This document shows positions 16,801-22,081 of a stretch of DNA of 64,000 nt, one piece after another. A program made the position numbers and the translations under genes. This DNA comes from Roseibium sp. HPY-6 (lineage in GTDB: Bacteria; Pseudomonadota; Alphaproteobacteria; Rhizobiales; Stappiaceae), in the NCBI RefSeq assembly GCF_040530035.1, contig NZ_JBEWCD010000001.1, positions 1,674,001 to 1,738,000 on the forward strand. The letters run 5' to 3'. Numbering within the stretch: the first letter of the stretch is position 1; every line of letters starts with the position of its first letter. Under the pieces are notes generated by a model that had not been told where the DNA came from, did no database searches, and worked only from the letters and a program-made list of their open reading frames with translations.

Positions 16801-18740
16801 GTTTCAGCTAGCCGAATACCCGCCGAAAGTTCAGAGGAATTTGCATCTGGCGAATTGTTGTAGTTCGCTATGTAAATAAAAGAAGTTTCGTCACCATCGG
16901 TTGATTGGCGGTCTCCAATCACCAATTCACCATGATCGTTGATACCGACCCTGAGTGCGCCGGAGAGTCCGTAAAAGTATTTACTCTCGGAATCTCGATG
17001 CTTCCGATACGTACCAGCAACATCAAAAAAACCGTACACGGCGATTTCGTCGTAACCATCTGCGTCCTTTATCAAAGTTCCGCGAGCGGTATCCAAACGG
17101 ACACGGTCTATGTCATCTGATCCACCTGGCCCTAATTCAATTACCGAACCTATCCCCGCTGCTACGAGCGTGTCGATGCCGTCCCCAAGATTGATTTCTG
17201 CTGCACCATAAACTTCGACGATGTCATCATTTATTCCCGCATCAATAATAAGTTCTTTCCGCTCTTCTTTAAGTGATTGAGGATCGTCGCTTTCAATACT
17301 GTTAATAGCATAGATGTGGTCATCTCCCGAGCCTCCGAATATTTCTAAACTTGGGAGCGAGCCTTCCACTTGACTGGTCACCGCAAATATCGCGTCATTA
17401 CCACCTCCCGCATCAATTTTGCCAGTGCCCATGTGAGATAAGGTATCGTCCAACCCCCCGCCTTTGAGTGTCGCAACATCCACTGCCAGTAGATGCTGAC
17501 CTTCACTAGAAACCTCGATTTCCGGAACATCGGAAACGATAAGTACTTCAGAAAATGCCTTTTTCGCTCCCTCCATCACAACTTCAAAAGCTTGAATTGC
17601 GAGTGTCTCGATGCCGCGCAATGATCTTGCAGCTGCTTGCGCGAATTCCCATTCTGGAAAAGCATCTGCAAGATTCTCAACTGCATCAACCAATTGATCG
17701 AATGTTGCGACAGCAGTGAATCCAAGTAGAACCGCAACACCTGTCGAGCCGAATACATATGATACCGTCCCGAACGCAGCGATGCCGGCAAATACTGCAA
17801 ACGCAGCTGAACCTAGATTTTCAGCGGTTGCGTATTGCATAATATCTTCAAGAATCTCGCTGAAGTCTTTGTCTTCATCATAAGCCGTTTTGGCATATGC
17901 GATTCCATTGACGCCATACACAAACGCATCGGCGAAATTTATAGCGTTATCTGCCGCGTAAATAGCAGCAGTTGCATACTTGAGCGGACCAAGATCAATT
18001 GGAAACTTGCCGACTTCAGGGTGGTATTCATACCGCTGTACCGCGCTTATAAGCTTACCATTGTCATCTAGAGGGCTGTATCGCGTCTTACGATCACCAA
18101 AAGTTCCACCCGCCAACCCAGATTTGTAGGCTTCACTCGCCGTTACATCTTGCCAACTTATATTGTTAAATACATCAGCATGATTTCGTCCAGAAGCTCG
18201 GAAGCTTAAATCGTCTGCCCCGAGCGCTAGGAGCGGCAACGGTGTTTTGTCATCTTTAAGGTATGAACCAGTGGTAAGTCCATCCATCAAAAAAGTCTGG
18301 ACTCCCGTTACTTTTGGCGCTGCTTCTTTTAATGCAATATCTTTGGCTTGACTAAAACTAAAGCCGTTATTGAGTAATTCCCCTTGCCTGGCATTGAACT
18401 CACTCTCAACTTCTTGAAGCAACTTTCGAACGAAAGCATTGTACTTAGGGTGACTGTTTCCGTTTTTGTGTTGCGCAAATCCAGTCGACTTTGCCTCAGC
18501 TGCATCTGTTGGCAGAAACAAGCCATTAGTTGCAAAGTTGCTATGATCGTATAATCGCTTTCCATTTAAGTCGGTAGCGTTTTCAAGATCAGACATGAAA
18601 GAAAAATCTCTAGCCACTGAAGTCGGAATTAAGTGGTGTTTCTGCCAATCTCCTAGATTGTTGCCAGAACCAATTGACCGACCACTCGGGTCATCAATAT
18701 CGATAGTAGAGTCTCTAAAATCACCCGTATTAATAGTCAT
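7839..18740 (-). CDS. Giant RTX protein with N-terminal AHH nuclease domain and C-terminal type I secretion signal
   Basis: A 3633-residue acidic protein without an N-terminal signal peptide. Residues about 30-110 hold an AHH-type HNH/Endo VII nuclease: DWQKHHLIP (H35, H36), then NGLFLP and HKNGNSHPKYNAF, matching the HH, NG-FLP and H-x-HPxY pattern of PF14412. Residues about 250-350 are hydrophobic, Ala/Gly-rich and could insert into a membrane. From about 435 onward come many nonapeptide RTX blocks (GGAGNDTLIGG type) with interleaved VEEVLFEDGTLW-type HCBP-related modules. An LDLDGDG/EF-hand-like calcium block lies near 685-810 and a cadherin/VCBS-like domain (APIASSDIFTSLIPGD, NDSDPDNDTLSITGF) at about 2800-2900. 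Four 131-residue repeats fill about 2910-3435. The last 90 residues are a classic T1SS target (GGGGSDTFVFSVNAGGHDTI, ending in HQDDFQFV). Predicted to be exported by a type I system, bind calcium outside and deliver the nuclease. The first 2 kb of the gene are AT-richer than the rest. Domain calls are by motif; activity is inferred. Confidence 0.9.
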   Translation of the reverse strand: MTINTGDFRDSTIDIDDPSGRSIGSGNNLGDWQKHHLIPTSVARDFSFMSDLENATDLNGKRLYDHSNFATNGLFLPTDAAEAKSTGFAQHKNGNSHPKYNAFVRKLLQEVESEFNARQGELLNNGFSFSQAKDIALKEAAPKVTGVQTFLMDGLTTGSYLKDDKTPLPLLALGADDLSFRASGRNHADVFNNISWQDVTASEAYKSGLAGGTFGDRKTRYSPLDDNGKLISAVQRYEYHPEVGKFPIDLGPLKYATAAIYAADNAINFADAFVYGVNGIAYAKTAYDEDKDFSEILEDIMQYATAENLGSAAFAVFAGIAAFGTVSYVFGSTGVAVLLGFTAVATFDQLVDAVENLADAFPEWEFAQAAARSLRGIETLAIQAFEVVMEGAKKAFSEVLIVSDVPEIEVSSEGQHLLAVDVATLKGGGLDDTLSHMGTGKIDAGGGNDAIFAVTSQVEGSLPSLEIFGGSGDDHIYAINSIESDDPQSLKEERKELIIDAGINDDIVEVYGAAEINLGDGIDTLVAAGIGSVIELGPGGSDDIDRVRLDTARGTLIKDADGYDEIAVYGFFDVAGTYRKHRDSESKYFYGLSGALRVGINDHGELVIGDRQSTDGDETSFIYIANYNNSPDANSSELSAGIRLAETWVNTWQLLKGPGIDDQDGDLTMWELIERRVKDIDFKATAGGVDPLVLDLDGDGLELTSMVTGVSPMFDMDGDGFAEHTGWVAPDDGMLALDSNGNGVIDDIGELFGGAGQSGFSELAQHDDNSDGIIDANDAVFNDLRVWRDLDRDGETDAGELFSLADLNIQSISLQATEDGSTNALNTVERTGSFTYADGTTGEVGDVTFRINNYNTVYTGDTTIAPEVLATMPKLKGHGTLADLQVSVTLDGINGALAQTINTVLPTLNVVDLDVLYERATTILNAWTNAAPVLPNTGNYSDVPAFISRTDGQIDVRDFAYQTSETITLADDSTVNVTFWRTAGGTPVKDDQGQTIDYPTLEELLAHQSGVADLSWEMVSAEKFAFMERYFGEEIPINDPTGFSSTSVSGFAGMLETTERVSEQLTLRLAMQGGLKDYFDGVEYSVEDDRFRPTTDFELIPFFKKVFETAPADAAGAESWLTSWKPLIDALLSDFERPGGNNINAPFIFTNVVAAYETIGLPVSLAVAAESLGISPDIVDYGSGTRTGTNDQEIFYMSTGDDVVESKAGSDVFVFGENFGHDVINDYESSADSFDTIRFAHLTPEDIVAIRDGKDLVLTVTATGDSVRVTGQFHDINYTLFGSQVGPFQGIEEIVFANGDVWGAGEIAEAVSHPLDTDETLIGTDHFDVLDGGLGDDFLQGGNNFDIYRFDAGYGHDTILDRQMNVGSEGMDVVMFGEGLTRDEISFFRDGNSNTLIINTTGGDSLTIQGQFFGSTALGQEYWIDRIESFQFEKVGIGSLGFSHEDIMRELVAKAKTDGDDVIYGFTFDDVLDGGAGNDTLIGGNKNDTYKFGFGYGSDIFDEGGANVNVGFENTDRVLFGAGVTEADVTLERDGNSADLTVRLSDGSEFKILRQFLGLNIDGSHIFAIETFEFEDGTIWNQEDIYDRMLQGTTGDDSLYGFWRDDVLDGGAGNDYLNGGDGNDTYVFGFGYGEDVVYDQLVSIFTNDSDKLLFGPGVTQADVTWSRDGGANDLIATLSDGSQLTINSQFTYDNFGNKHYAIEQFEFEDGSTVSLQEIKDQLIQPTAGDDVLYGFASEDVFDGGAGNDVYHGGEYADTYHFGYGYGHDLINDFAASAFIGGDDRIVFGAGIETSEVSVTWTGENGLDLTLTVETGETITISNYRSKIFGFSFNTVEEVLFEDGTLWRTSELMARYVEGAISNGDDSIEGFGDLGGEIRALAGNDTIFGFHGNNTYVGGAGDDHITGGEGDDTYIYETGDGNDTLVERSADGNDTLVFGAAIESADIEILRDLSDIEDVRLKLGDGSEILLDNQIQTDATAGIENFVFSDGTSWTAADLRQKYEDKNLTDSNDFFVGYATSDTINGGLGDDELHAGLGNDTVIGSLGNDYLIGGRGDDTYVFTRGDGVDLIEDGGFGSEADKILLHGYAPEEVIVSQIAGTNDILLSFIGTSDAITLKNNAVDGSVDEIAQIVFDNGLIWESAHVRDLIDGEVNTDGDDVFWGTNNADTLVGGLGDDHLRAGAGPDTYVYTRGDGHDRITELQSDLAELDQLSLIGIASDEVTVSRSGETVVLTIAPSTTSGSDGGSISLEFNLQGAGGAGVERILFEDGTTWTGMDLRARLVDHSGTDNNDTIDGTSGENILAGGLGDDVIDGGNSGDTYLYARGDGDDEIIDGRTNHGEDIVRLEGILPDEILLERIANDLRIVIAETSAGAGDGGSILLRETLDADFNRGIEKVIFDNGIVWTRGDLRAKLLEAAASDGNDTIVGFNASDTIRGGLGDDILTGGNGGDTYIYLRGDGDDSISDMRTGFGTDTVRLEDIIPEEINLERDGNNVRIVIAESVQGAADGGSITLVESLDADFNEGIEQVIFADGTVWSRGDIRAKLIEASQTDGDDTVIGFNVADTIEGGLGNDTLQGGSGGDTYVYSRGDGNDTVIDGRLGAGEDRVQLVGINPDEVSIERDGNDIRLVILESVPGAGDEGTITLAESLDADFDEGVEKVVFEDGTIWSRGDIRVMLIEASQTDSHDTVTGYNTGDVLQGGLGDDLLQGGEGDDTYIYTRGDGHDTIDENSFSGYNDTLSFTDINPAQVSVYRDGDHILLVIAESTPGAGDGGSIVFDETARNWFGSGVDKVVFADGSEWSRSDMLAMAVDNSAPIASSDIFTSLIPGDPIEITYAELLSNDSDPDNDTLSITGFQNIVGGQLTIGANESISIVLDDPDVPVTFDYLVTDGVYTRTASVTAGYVQPDVIDELDPATINGTSGDDLYRLAGGTHTINLGTGADTLIVSADTGDYTLYDTGSGAADENDRIIFAEGIALSDVRALRNGDHVVLSFEGLSGSITIKDFSKDSSSWHQRQIDWFEFSDGTVLSHEDFFAETYFKGTVGNDVITGTYGVDTFTLGLGSDTLYLNRGSDRIVMSDAISDIRLHDWGRSSSDVDDTLVFADGITIDEIIGTRDGDHIRLSFTDRAGSITIEQASRDVSWYLERQIDWFEFSDGTRLSYQDFYAQTYFMGTDGNDVIRGTYGADTFTLGLGSDTIYLHRGSDRIVMSDAIGDIRLHDWGRSSSDVNDTLVFADGVTIDEIIGTRDGDHIRLSFTDRAGSITIEQASRDVSWYLERQIDWFEFSDGTRLNYQDFYAQTYFKGTDGDDVVRGTYGADTFTLGLGSDTIYTHRGSDRIIMSDAIGDIRIQEWGRSSSDLNDTLVFASGITIDQINVTYSEDDLVLTFDGRSGSIAILEALREVSWYQEYQIEWFEFSDGTRLSHTDFLNQTYFSGTDQSDDIFGTYGNDVLNGGDGDDILNGGRGDDDHYGGAGNDLIIANQGADTFDGGADVDTLDFTFAAGDEVFDLTAGTVAFESGGSETILNFENLIAGSGDNRIIGSSVDNQFTGGGGSDTFVFSVNAGGHDTITDFSAGAGSADLLEFTTGQFADFAAVIAAATDDGADTTIAIDAATSIVLKSVLVADLHQDDFQFV
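8438..9616 (-). repeat. Three near-identical 393-bp tandem repeats inside the RTX gene
   Basis: Units at 8438-8830, 8831-9223 and 9224-9616 each encode 131 residues with GTYGADTFTLGLGSDTIYLH, DIRLHDWGRSSSDVNDTLVF and RQIDWFEFSDGTRL. A more diverged fourth unit precedes them in the protein (9617 to about 10000). The reading frame is kept, so copy number can change without breaking the protein. Confidence 0.92.
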
Positions 18741-18756
18741 TTTGCCCTCGACTCAA

Positions 18757-19416
18757 TTAAATCTCTATTACATGAAAGTAGTCAAAGCGCTTGAAGCCGG
18801 ACGACTCAGCGTTATTTTTCATTTCGTCCGAAAAGAAAAGACGGTTGGAGAAATGCTCATCACCCCACCAGACGTGCCGCCCTGAGATTCTGCTTTTGTC
18901 TACGTAGATAGTAGGAGGCGCTGCGTAGATGCTTGGTGCAGTTCTGAACTCAAGTAAATATCGAGGCTCACCAGTATACGTCTCGAAGCGGCGCCACTGT
19001 ACATCCGACTTTTCTTCAATAATTGCGTCAACCTTGTTCAGACAGTTCCAATAGTAAAACGGAACACCAGTGGGCTCCCGATTTTTACGCAAGAGTGTTA
19101 TTGGGACAAATTGATTTTTCTCAGGCTGATTCAAACCAACTTGTGGCTCAAAATCGTCAATCATGTCCTTGAATGTTTGTGAAATCGCCCAGCCGAAGCG
19201 GCCTGCAACAAATTGTTCCAGCGGAGTCTTTCGCTCCGAAAGCATTCGGTAAGTCTTCGGCAGAGCGTCCTTCATTTCACGGTTCAACGGCATTTTTAGT
19301 TGAAGCGAAATACTTGCAGCAGCAGCAAGTTCGTCGTCGCCGTTGAACTTTTCAAAGTCTGTGTCAATGCGCATGCCACGTTTTGCGTCTGCAGAAAGCT
19401 CTACCAGCCAAGCCAT
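18757..19416 (-). CDS. Imm11/DUF1629-type immunity-like protein encoded directly upstream of the toxin
   Basis: A 219-residue soluble protein (MAWLVELSADAKRGMRIDTD). The C-terminal block GRHVWWGDEHFSNRLFFSDE followed by SSGFKRFDYFHVIEI fits Imm11/DUF1629 and is closest to the 193-residue protein at 6402. Its stop codon lies 16 nt before the RTX start, so antitoxin is translated before toxin from the same message. The DUF4261 stop lies only 3 nt before its ATG, implying coupling. A truncated, stop-containing copy of its first 70 codons lies at 25741-25952. A neutralising role towards the AHH domain is inferred from family and position. Confidence 0.83.
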   Translation of the reverse strand: MAWLVELSADAKRGMRIDTDFEKFNGDDELAAAASISLQLKMPLNREMKDALPKTYRMLSERKTPLEQFVAGRFGWAISQTFKDMIDDFEPQVGLNQPEKNQFVPITLLRKNREPTGVPFYYWNCLNKVDAIIEEKSDVQWRRFETYTGEPRYLLEFRTAPSIYAAPPTIYVDKSRISGRHVWWGDEHFSNRLFFSDEMKNNAESSGFKRFDYFHVIEI

Positions 19417-19419
19417 CGG

Positions 19420-20286
19420 TTACGCCCTCCCACGCTTGCCGAAGGAGGTAGATCGATGGTCGTTGGCAGAAGATTCACCACGCTCCCGGTCCAGACGACC
19501 TAACATCAGTTGTAGAATCGGCACGCCCGGCTGCGCACCTTCTGGCATATGGCGAATGTGGATTTTTTCCTCTTCACTCATCCCTAAGGTTTCACCATCC
19601 TTCAGCACGGGTCCGTGAGAGAGCAGATAAAGAGCGATGTTGAGCACGCGTGAGGCAACATCCTGAGGAGGCATCGGTGCTGGCTCGAACTGGATCTCGC
19701 GCCCGACAAACGGAAGCAAACCTTCAGTGACGAAACCTATGACCTTTTCCGTTTCAGGGATTGAAGGCGGTCTGTAGGGATAAACCTGCAACCAAAGATC
19801 CAGCGGAAAACTCTGCTCGCTGATCTGCTTGAGCGCTTCGAAGACCACCGAGGGGGCAGAAATCGTGTTTCCTGCCGTCCAGATGACCGAGAGCACTGGA
19901 TGACTCTTTATCAGCGCCGCAGTCAGCAAGGTCAGGTCCACAGCACTTTGACGTTGACCGCCGAAACTCTCGTCCGACTTAAAGACTGCCGCGATGACGT
20001 GCGCTGAGTGTTTTTGCATCTCTGCTTTAGCGCCAGGCCAAGTCTGATTGTAAGCCAGTGGCCTATCAATCGCATCAGCTGGCAAGGGCTGGTCAACATA
20101 CATGATCGCCAGAACCGTCTGCCCTATCTTAACCAAGTGTGTTGGTGAACCAGTTTCAGTCTCCTGTAGACCCAAGGCCTCAGCCGGGACGTTCGGCGCA
20201 AACGATTTGAGCGCGGCAATCACTTCACGCCCTTCTGCAAAATTTGGACTTTCGAGCGCCAACATTGTCATGAAACGATCGGACAT
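19420..20286 (-). CDS. DUF4261-domain protein in the toxin operon
   Basis: A 288-residue protein from ATG at 20286, which follows GGAAGGAAGAG and lies one base after the acyltransferase stop. The frame is open further up to 20358 but would overlap the upstream gene. The C-terminal segment GREIQFEPAPMPPQDVASRV, ALYLLSHGPVLKDGETLGMS and EEEKIHIRHMPE matches the end of DUF4261 proteins as I remember them. No membrane segment or catalytic motif is recognisable, and the function of the family is unknown. Its fixed place between an acyltransferase and an immunity gene suggests a chaperone, adaptor or immunity role in toxin handling; that is speculation. Confidence 0.75.
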   Translation of the reverse strand: MSDRFMTMLALESPNFAEGREVIAALKSFAPNVPAEALGLQETETGSPTHLVKIGQTVLAIMYVDQPLPADAIDRPLAYNQTWPGAKAEMQKHSAHVIAAVFKSDESFGGQRQSAVDLTLLTAALIKSHPVLSVIWTAGNTISAPSVVFEALKQISEQSFPLDLWLQVYPYRPPSIPETEKVIGFVTEGLLPFVGREIQFEPAPMPPQDVASRVLNIALYLLSHGPVLKDGETLGMSEEEKIHIRHMPEGAQPGVPILQLMLGRLDRERGESSANDHRSTSFGKRGRA

Positions 20287-20287
20287 T

Positions 20288-20917
20288 TCAGGCTCTTCCT
20301 TCCGTTGTGACTTCGGCAGCTTCTGCATCTGCCGCCTCTTCTCCATCAACGGATACACTATCGGTACCGATATGTACGCCCTTCATGTCCGCCCCTAAAT
20401 CGGTGCGCATCTTCTCCACAAGTCGTGATTTCATTGCATCGGGACCGACCAACAGAACGAGCCAGGGTGTGTCGCCGCTCACCCACTCATGCGGCGCGAG
20501 GCGGAGCGGAGCACCCGCAGCCTTTTGGGCCTCAAGTTTCTCGTCTACTGCTTTGGAAACTTTTGCCCAGAGCGCAAATGCGAGCGGCACCGTCAGGCCG
20601 CTTTCCAGGCCGTCCTTGTCTTTCACCTTGCCGCGCAGTGTGAGCACCTGATTGACGGCAAGCGGCGGGGCCACAAGCCACTCCAGATCAGCGAGCGAGA
20701 GATGCCTGAGATACGGGTCGCGTAGCATGAGCGTGACGATCTCGCCAAAACCTGCATTCAGATCCCGGATCGTGTTGAAGAGTGTTTCGGCTTGGCTACG
20801 TGCAAGCCCCTCGCTTGTGTCTTTTCCGGTCTGCGGAGACTGCTCTATAACCCGCTCACCAGTGCCAACAGGCCCATCATTCTTTAGCTCAGCCTGATCG
20901 GCTGCCATAGACTGCAT
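20288..20917 (-). CDS. HlyC-type toxin-activating lysine-acyltransferase homologue, probably lacking the catalytic Asp
   Basis: A 209-residue protein. Residues about 53-180 align by eye with HlyC: FGEIVTLMLRDPYLRHLSLA matches the region of HlyC His23 (here H72), and EWVSGDTPWLVLLVGPDAMK matches HlyC DWTSGDRKWFIDWIAPFGDN. In this alignment catalytic Asp92 of HlyC corresponds to Leu155. The internal region (GKVKDKDGLESGLTVPLAFA) is longer than in HlyC, and the N- and C-terminal tails are polar, Ala/Glu-rich and probably disordered. Family members acylate lysines of RTX toxins in the cytosol before export; here the target would be the RTX protein two genes downstream. First gene of the operon; M4 is an alternative start. 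Confidence 0.8.
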   Translation of the reverse strand: MQSMAADQAELKNDGPVGTGERVIEQSPQTGKDTSEGLARSQAETLFNTIRDLNAGFGEIVTLMLRDPYLRHLSLADLEWLVAPPLAVNQVLTLRGKVKDKDGLESGLTVPLAFALWAKVSKAVDEKLEAQKAAGAPLRLAPHEWVSGDTPWLVLLVGPDAMKSRLVEKMRTDLGADMKGVHIGTDSVSVDGEEAADAEAAEVTTEGRA

Positions 20918-20980
20918 AATACCAATTGCCCCACACCCACACGCGTTATTGGCTAGCGGGCTTCATTCGTCGCAATCACT

Positions 20981-21074
20981 GCTTAAGTGATTAAGCCACA
21001 CACACCCCAACACTCGCATTACGCGAGACTGTCACACCTGACAATGGTTGTAAATGGGTCGCAAATTACTTGCG
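20981..21074. promoter_or_regulatory. Cluster of four dyads upstream of the toxin operon
   Basis: The 436-bp gap 20918-21353 has no gene I can support. Within 95 bp it holds GCTTAA-GTGA-TTAAGC (20981-20996), CTCGC-ATTAC-GCGAG (21013-21027), TGTCA-CACC-TGACA (21030-21043) and CGCAA-ATTAC-TTGCG (21060-21074). Two of these share the same 5-nt centre, ATTAC. They lie 64-157 bp upstream of the first toxin-operon start, where operators are expected. No confident -35/-10 pair was found. Confidence 0.45.
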
Positions 21075-21353
21075 TAAAGTTGTAATATTACTGTCAAAAA
21101 TACAGAGTTTTCCGCTAAATTCTGCGTGTATCGACACACTTCCACACGCACTTTATGGGTGTGTTTCTGAATGTGTCTGCAAAAAATATCTGAAAAACGT
21201 GATCGGTTATCCACAGGGGCGTAACGTCATCTGGGAGCACGATTGCGCGGCAATTCGACAGGTTTGGGGGAAACAAAATTGGAGCGCAAGGCACTGGAGG
21301 TGTTCTCGGGGTTTTCGGCCGAAATGGGTCTGAATGTTTCCTGAAAACGGGCG

Positions 21354-21965
21354 TCAGGACCGCTGATTTTTGACAAATCCGCTCTTCATGACCGACGCAA
21401 GCTGGCCCGCGGCGTCTGCAGCCGAAAGCCCGGAGTTCCGCATCCAGCCCATCATCGCTCCTTCGACCAGGCCGTGTGCCATGGAGGCCATGAGCGGGAT
21501 GTCGCCGTTGAGGAAAGCCCCGTCCCGCAGGCCGTCGCCATACATGAGCCTGATCTGCGCCTGAATGCGGTCGCCCGGCAAGGAGCTGTCGGCGTAGACG
21601 ATATCCGTGGTCATGGACATCAGGCGCAGAAGCGGCTTGCGCTTTTCCGACAGGGTAAAGAGACCCAGGCACACGCGCTCGAGGCGCGCTGAATAATCAC
21701 CGCCCTGCGACCAGTCGGACTGCATCTGAACCACGAACTCGTCTTCGAGCGATTCAAGCATGGCGCGCAGGAGCGTGATTTTGTTGTCATAGAACCTGTA
21801 CACCGTTCCAACGGCAATTCCTGCTCGCTTCGCAATGTCGGCGATCGACACATTTTCATAGCCCTCCTCGGTGAAGAGGTGAAGCGCGGCGTCCAGAAGC
21901 GCCGCGCGCTTGGTCTCCGGGTCTCTGGTGCGCCTCGGCGCGGCAATCGGCGGTGATTTTATCAT
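21354..21965 (-). CDS. TetR-family repressor
   Basis: A 203-residue protein with an N-terminal TetR helix-turn-helix (RAALLDAALHLFTEEGYENV followed by SIADIAKRAGIAVGTVYRFY) and a C-terminal ligand/dimerisation domain ending in AHGLVEGAMMGWMRN. It is divergent from an MDR oxidoreductase, and both promoters are covered by matching palindromes (21966-21984 and 22019-22037). Autorepression together with repression of the oxidoreductase, released by an unknown small molecule, is the likely scheme. It could also act on the toxin operon downstream, but the dyads there differ in sequence. Confidence 0.93.
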   Translation of the reverse strand: MIKSPPIAAPRRTRDPETKRAALLDAALHLFTEEGYENVSIADIAKRAGIAVGTVYRFYDNKITLLRAMLESLEDEFVVQMQSDWSQGGDYSARLERVCLGLFTLSEKRKPLLRLMSMTTDIVYADSSLPGDRIQAQIRLMYGDGLRDGAFLNGDIPLMASMAHGLVEGAMMGWMRNSGLSAADAAGQLASVMKSGFVKNQRS

Positions 21966-21984
21966 TACTGAATTTTATTCATTA
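21966..21984. promoter_or_regulatory. TetR operator 1 (next to the regulator start)
   Basis: TACTGAAT-TTT-ATTCATTA has 8-bp arms with one mismatch and abuts the tetR ATG, so bound repressor would block its own gene. Confidence 0.7.
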
Positions 21985-21987
21985 GCG

Positions 21988-22017
21988 TTGACATATCAAG
22001 AGAGCCTCCCATCTAAT
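21988..22017 (+). promoter_or_regulatory. Sigma-70-like promoter for the MDR oxidoreductase
   Basis: TTGACA at 21988-21993 is a perfect -35 box. A -10-like TCTAAT lies at 22012-22017 (18-bp spacer). Operator 2 begins immediately after it, over the transcription start. Confidence 0.6.
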
Positions 22018-22018
22018 T

Positions 22019-22037
22019 TAATGAATTTCATTCATTA
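22019..22037. promoter_or_regulatory. TetR operator 2 (upstream of the oxidoreductase)
   Basis: TAATGAAT-TTC-ATTCATTA is a perfect 8-bp inverted repeat with a 3-nt spacer, nearly identical to operator 1. The centres lie 53 bp apart, five helical turns, so cooperative binding on one face is possible. Confidence 0.75.
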
Positions 22038-22081
22038 GCGAAAAACACGAAATCATGATCTTGAAGATGGAGACGGAAAGA

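Noticed and set aside
20918..21353. Search for secretion genes (HlyB/HlyD/TolC) next to the toxin
   Set aside because: None is present in this gap or anywhere in the window; the island carries only toxin, modification and immunity genes.
21115..21672. 185-codon minus-strand frame
   Set aside because: It overlaps the TetR gene out of frame, and its C-terminal part is only intergenic sequence.
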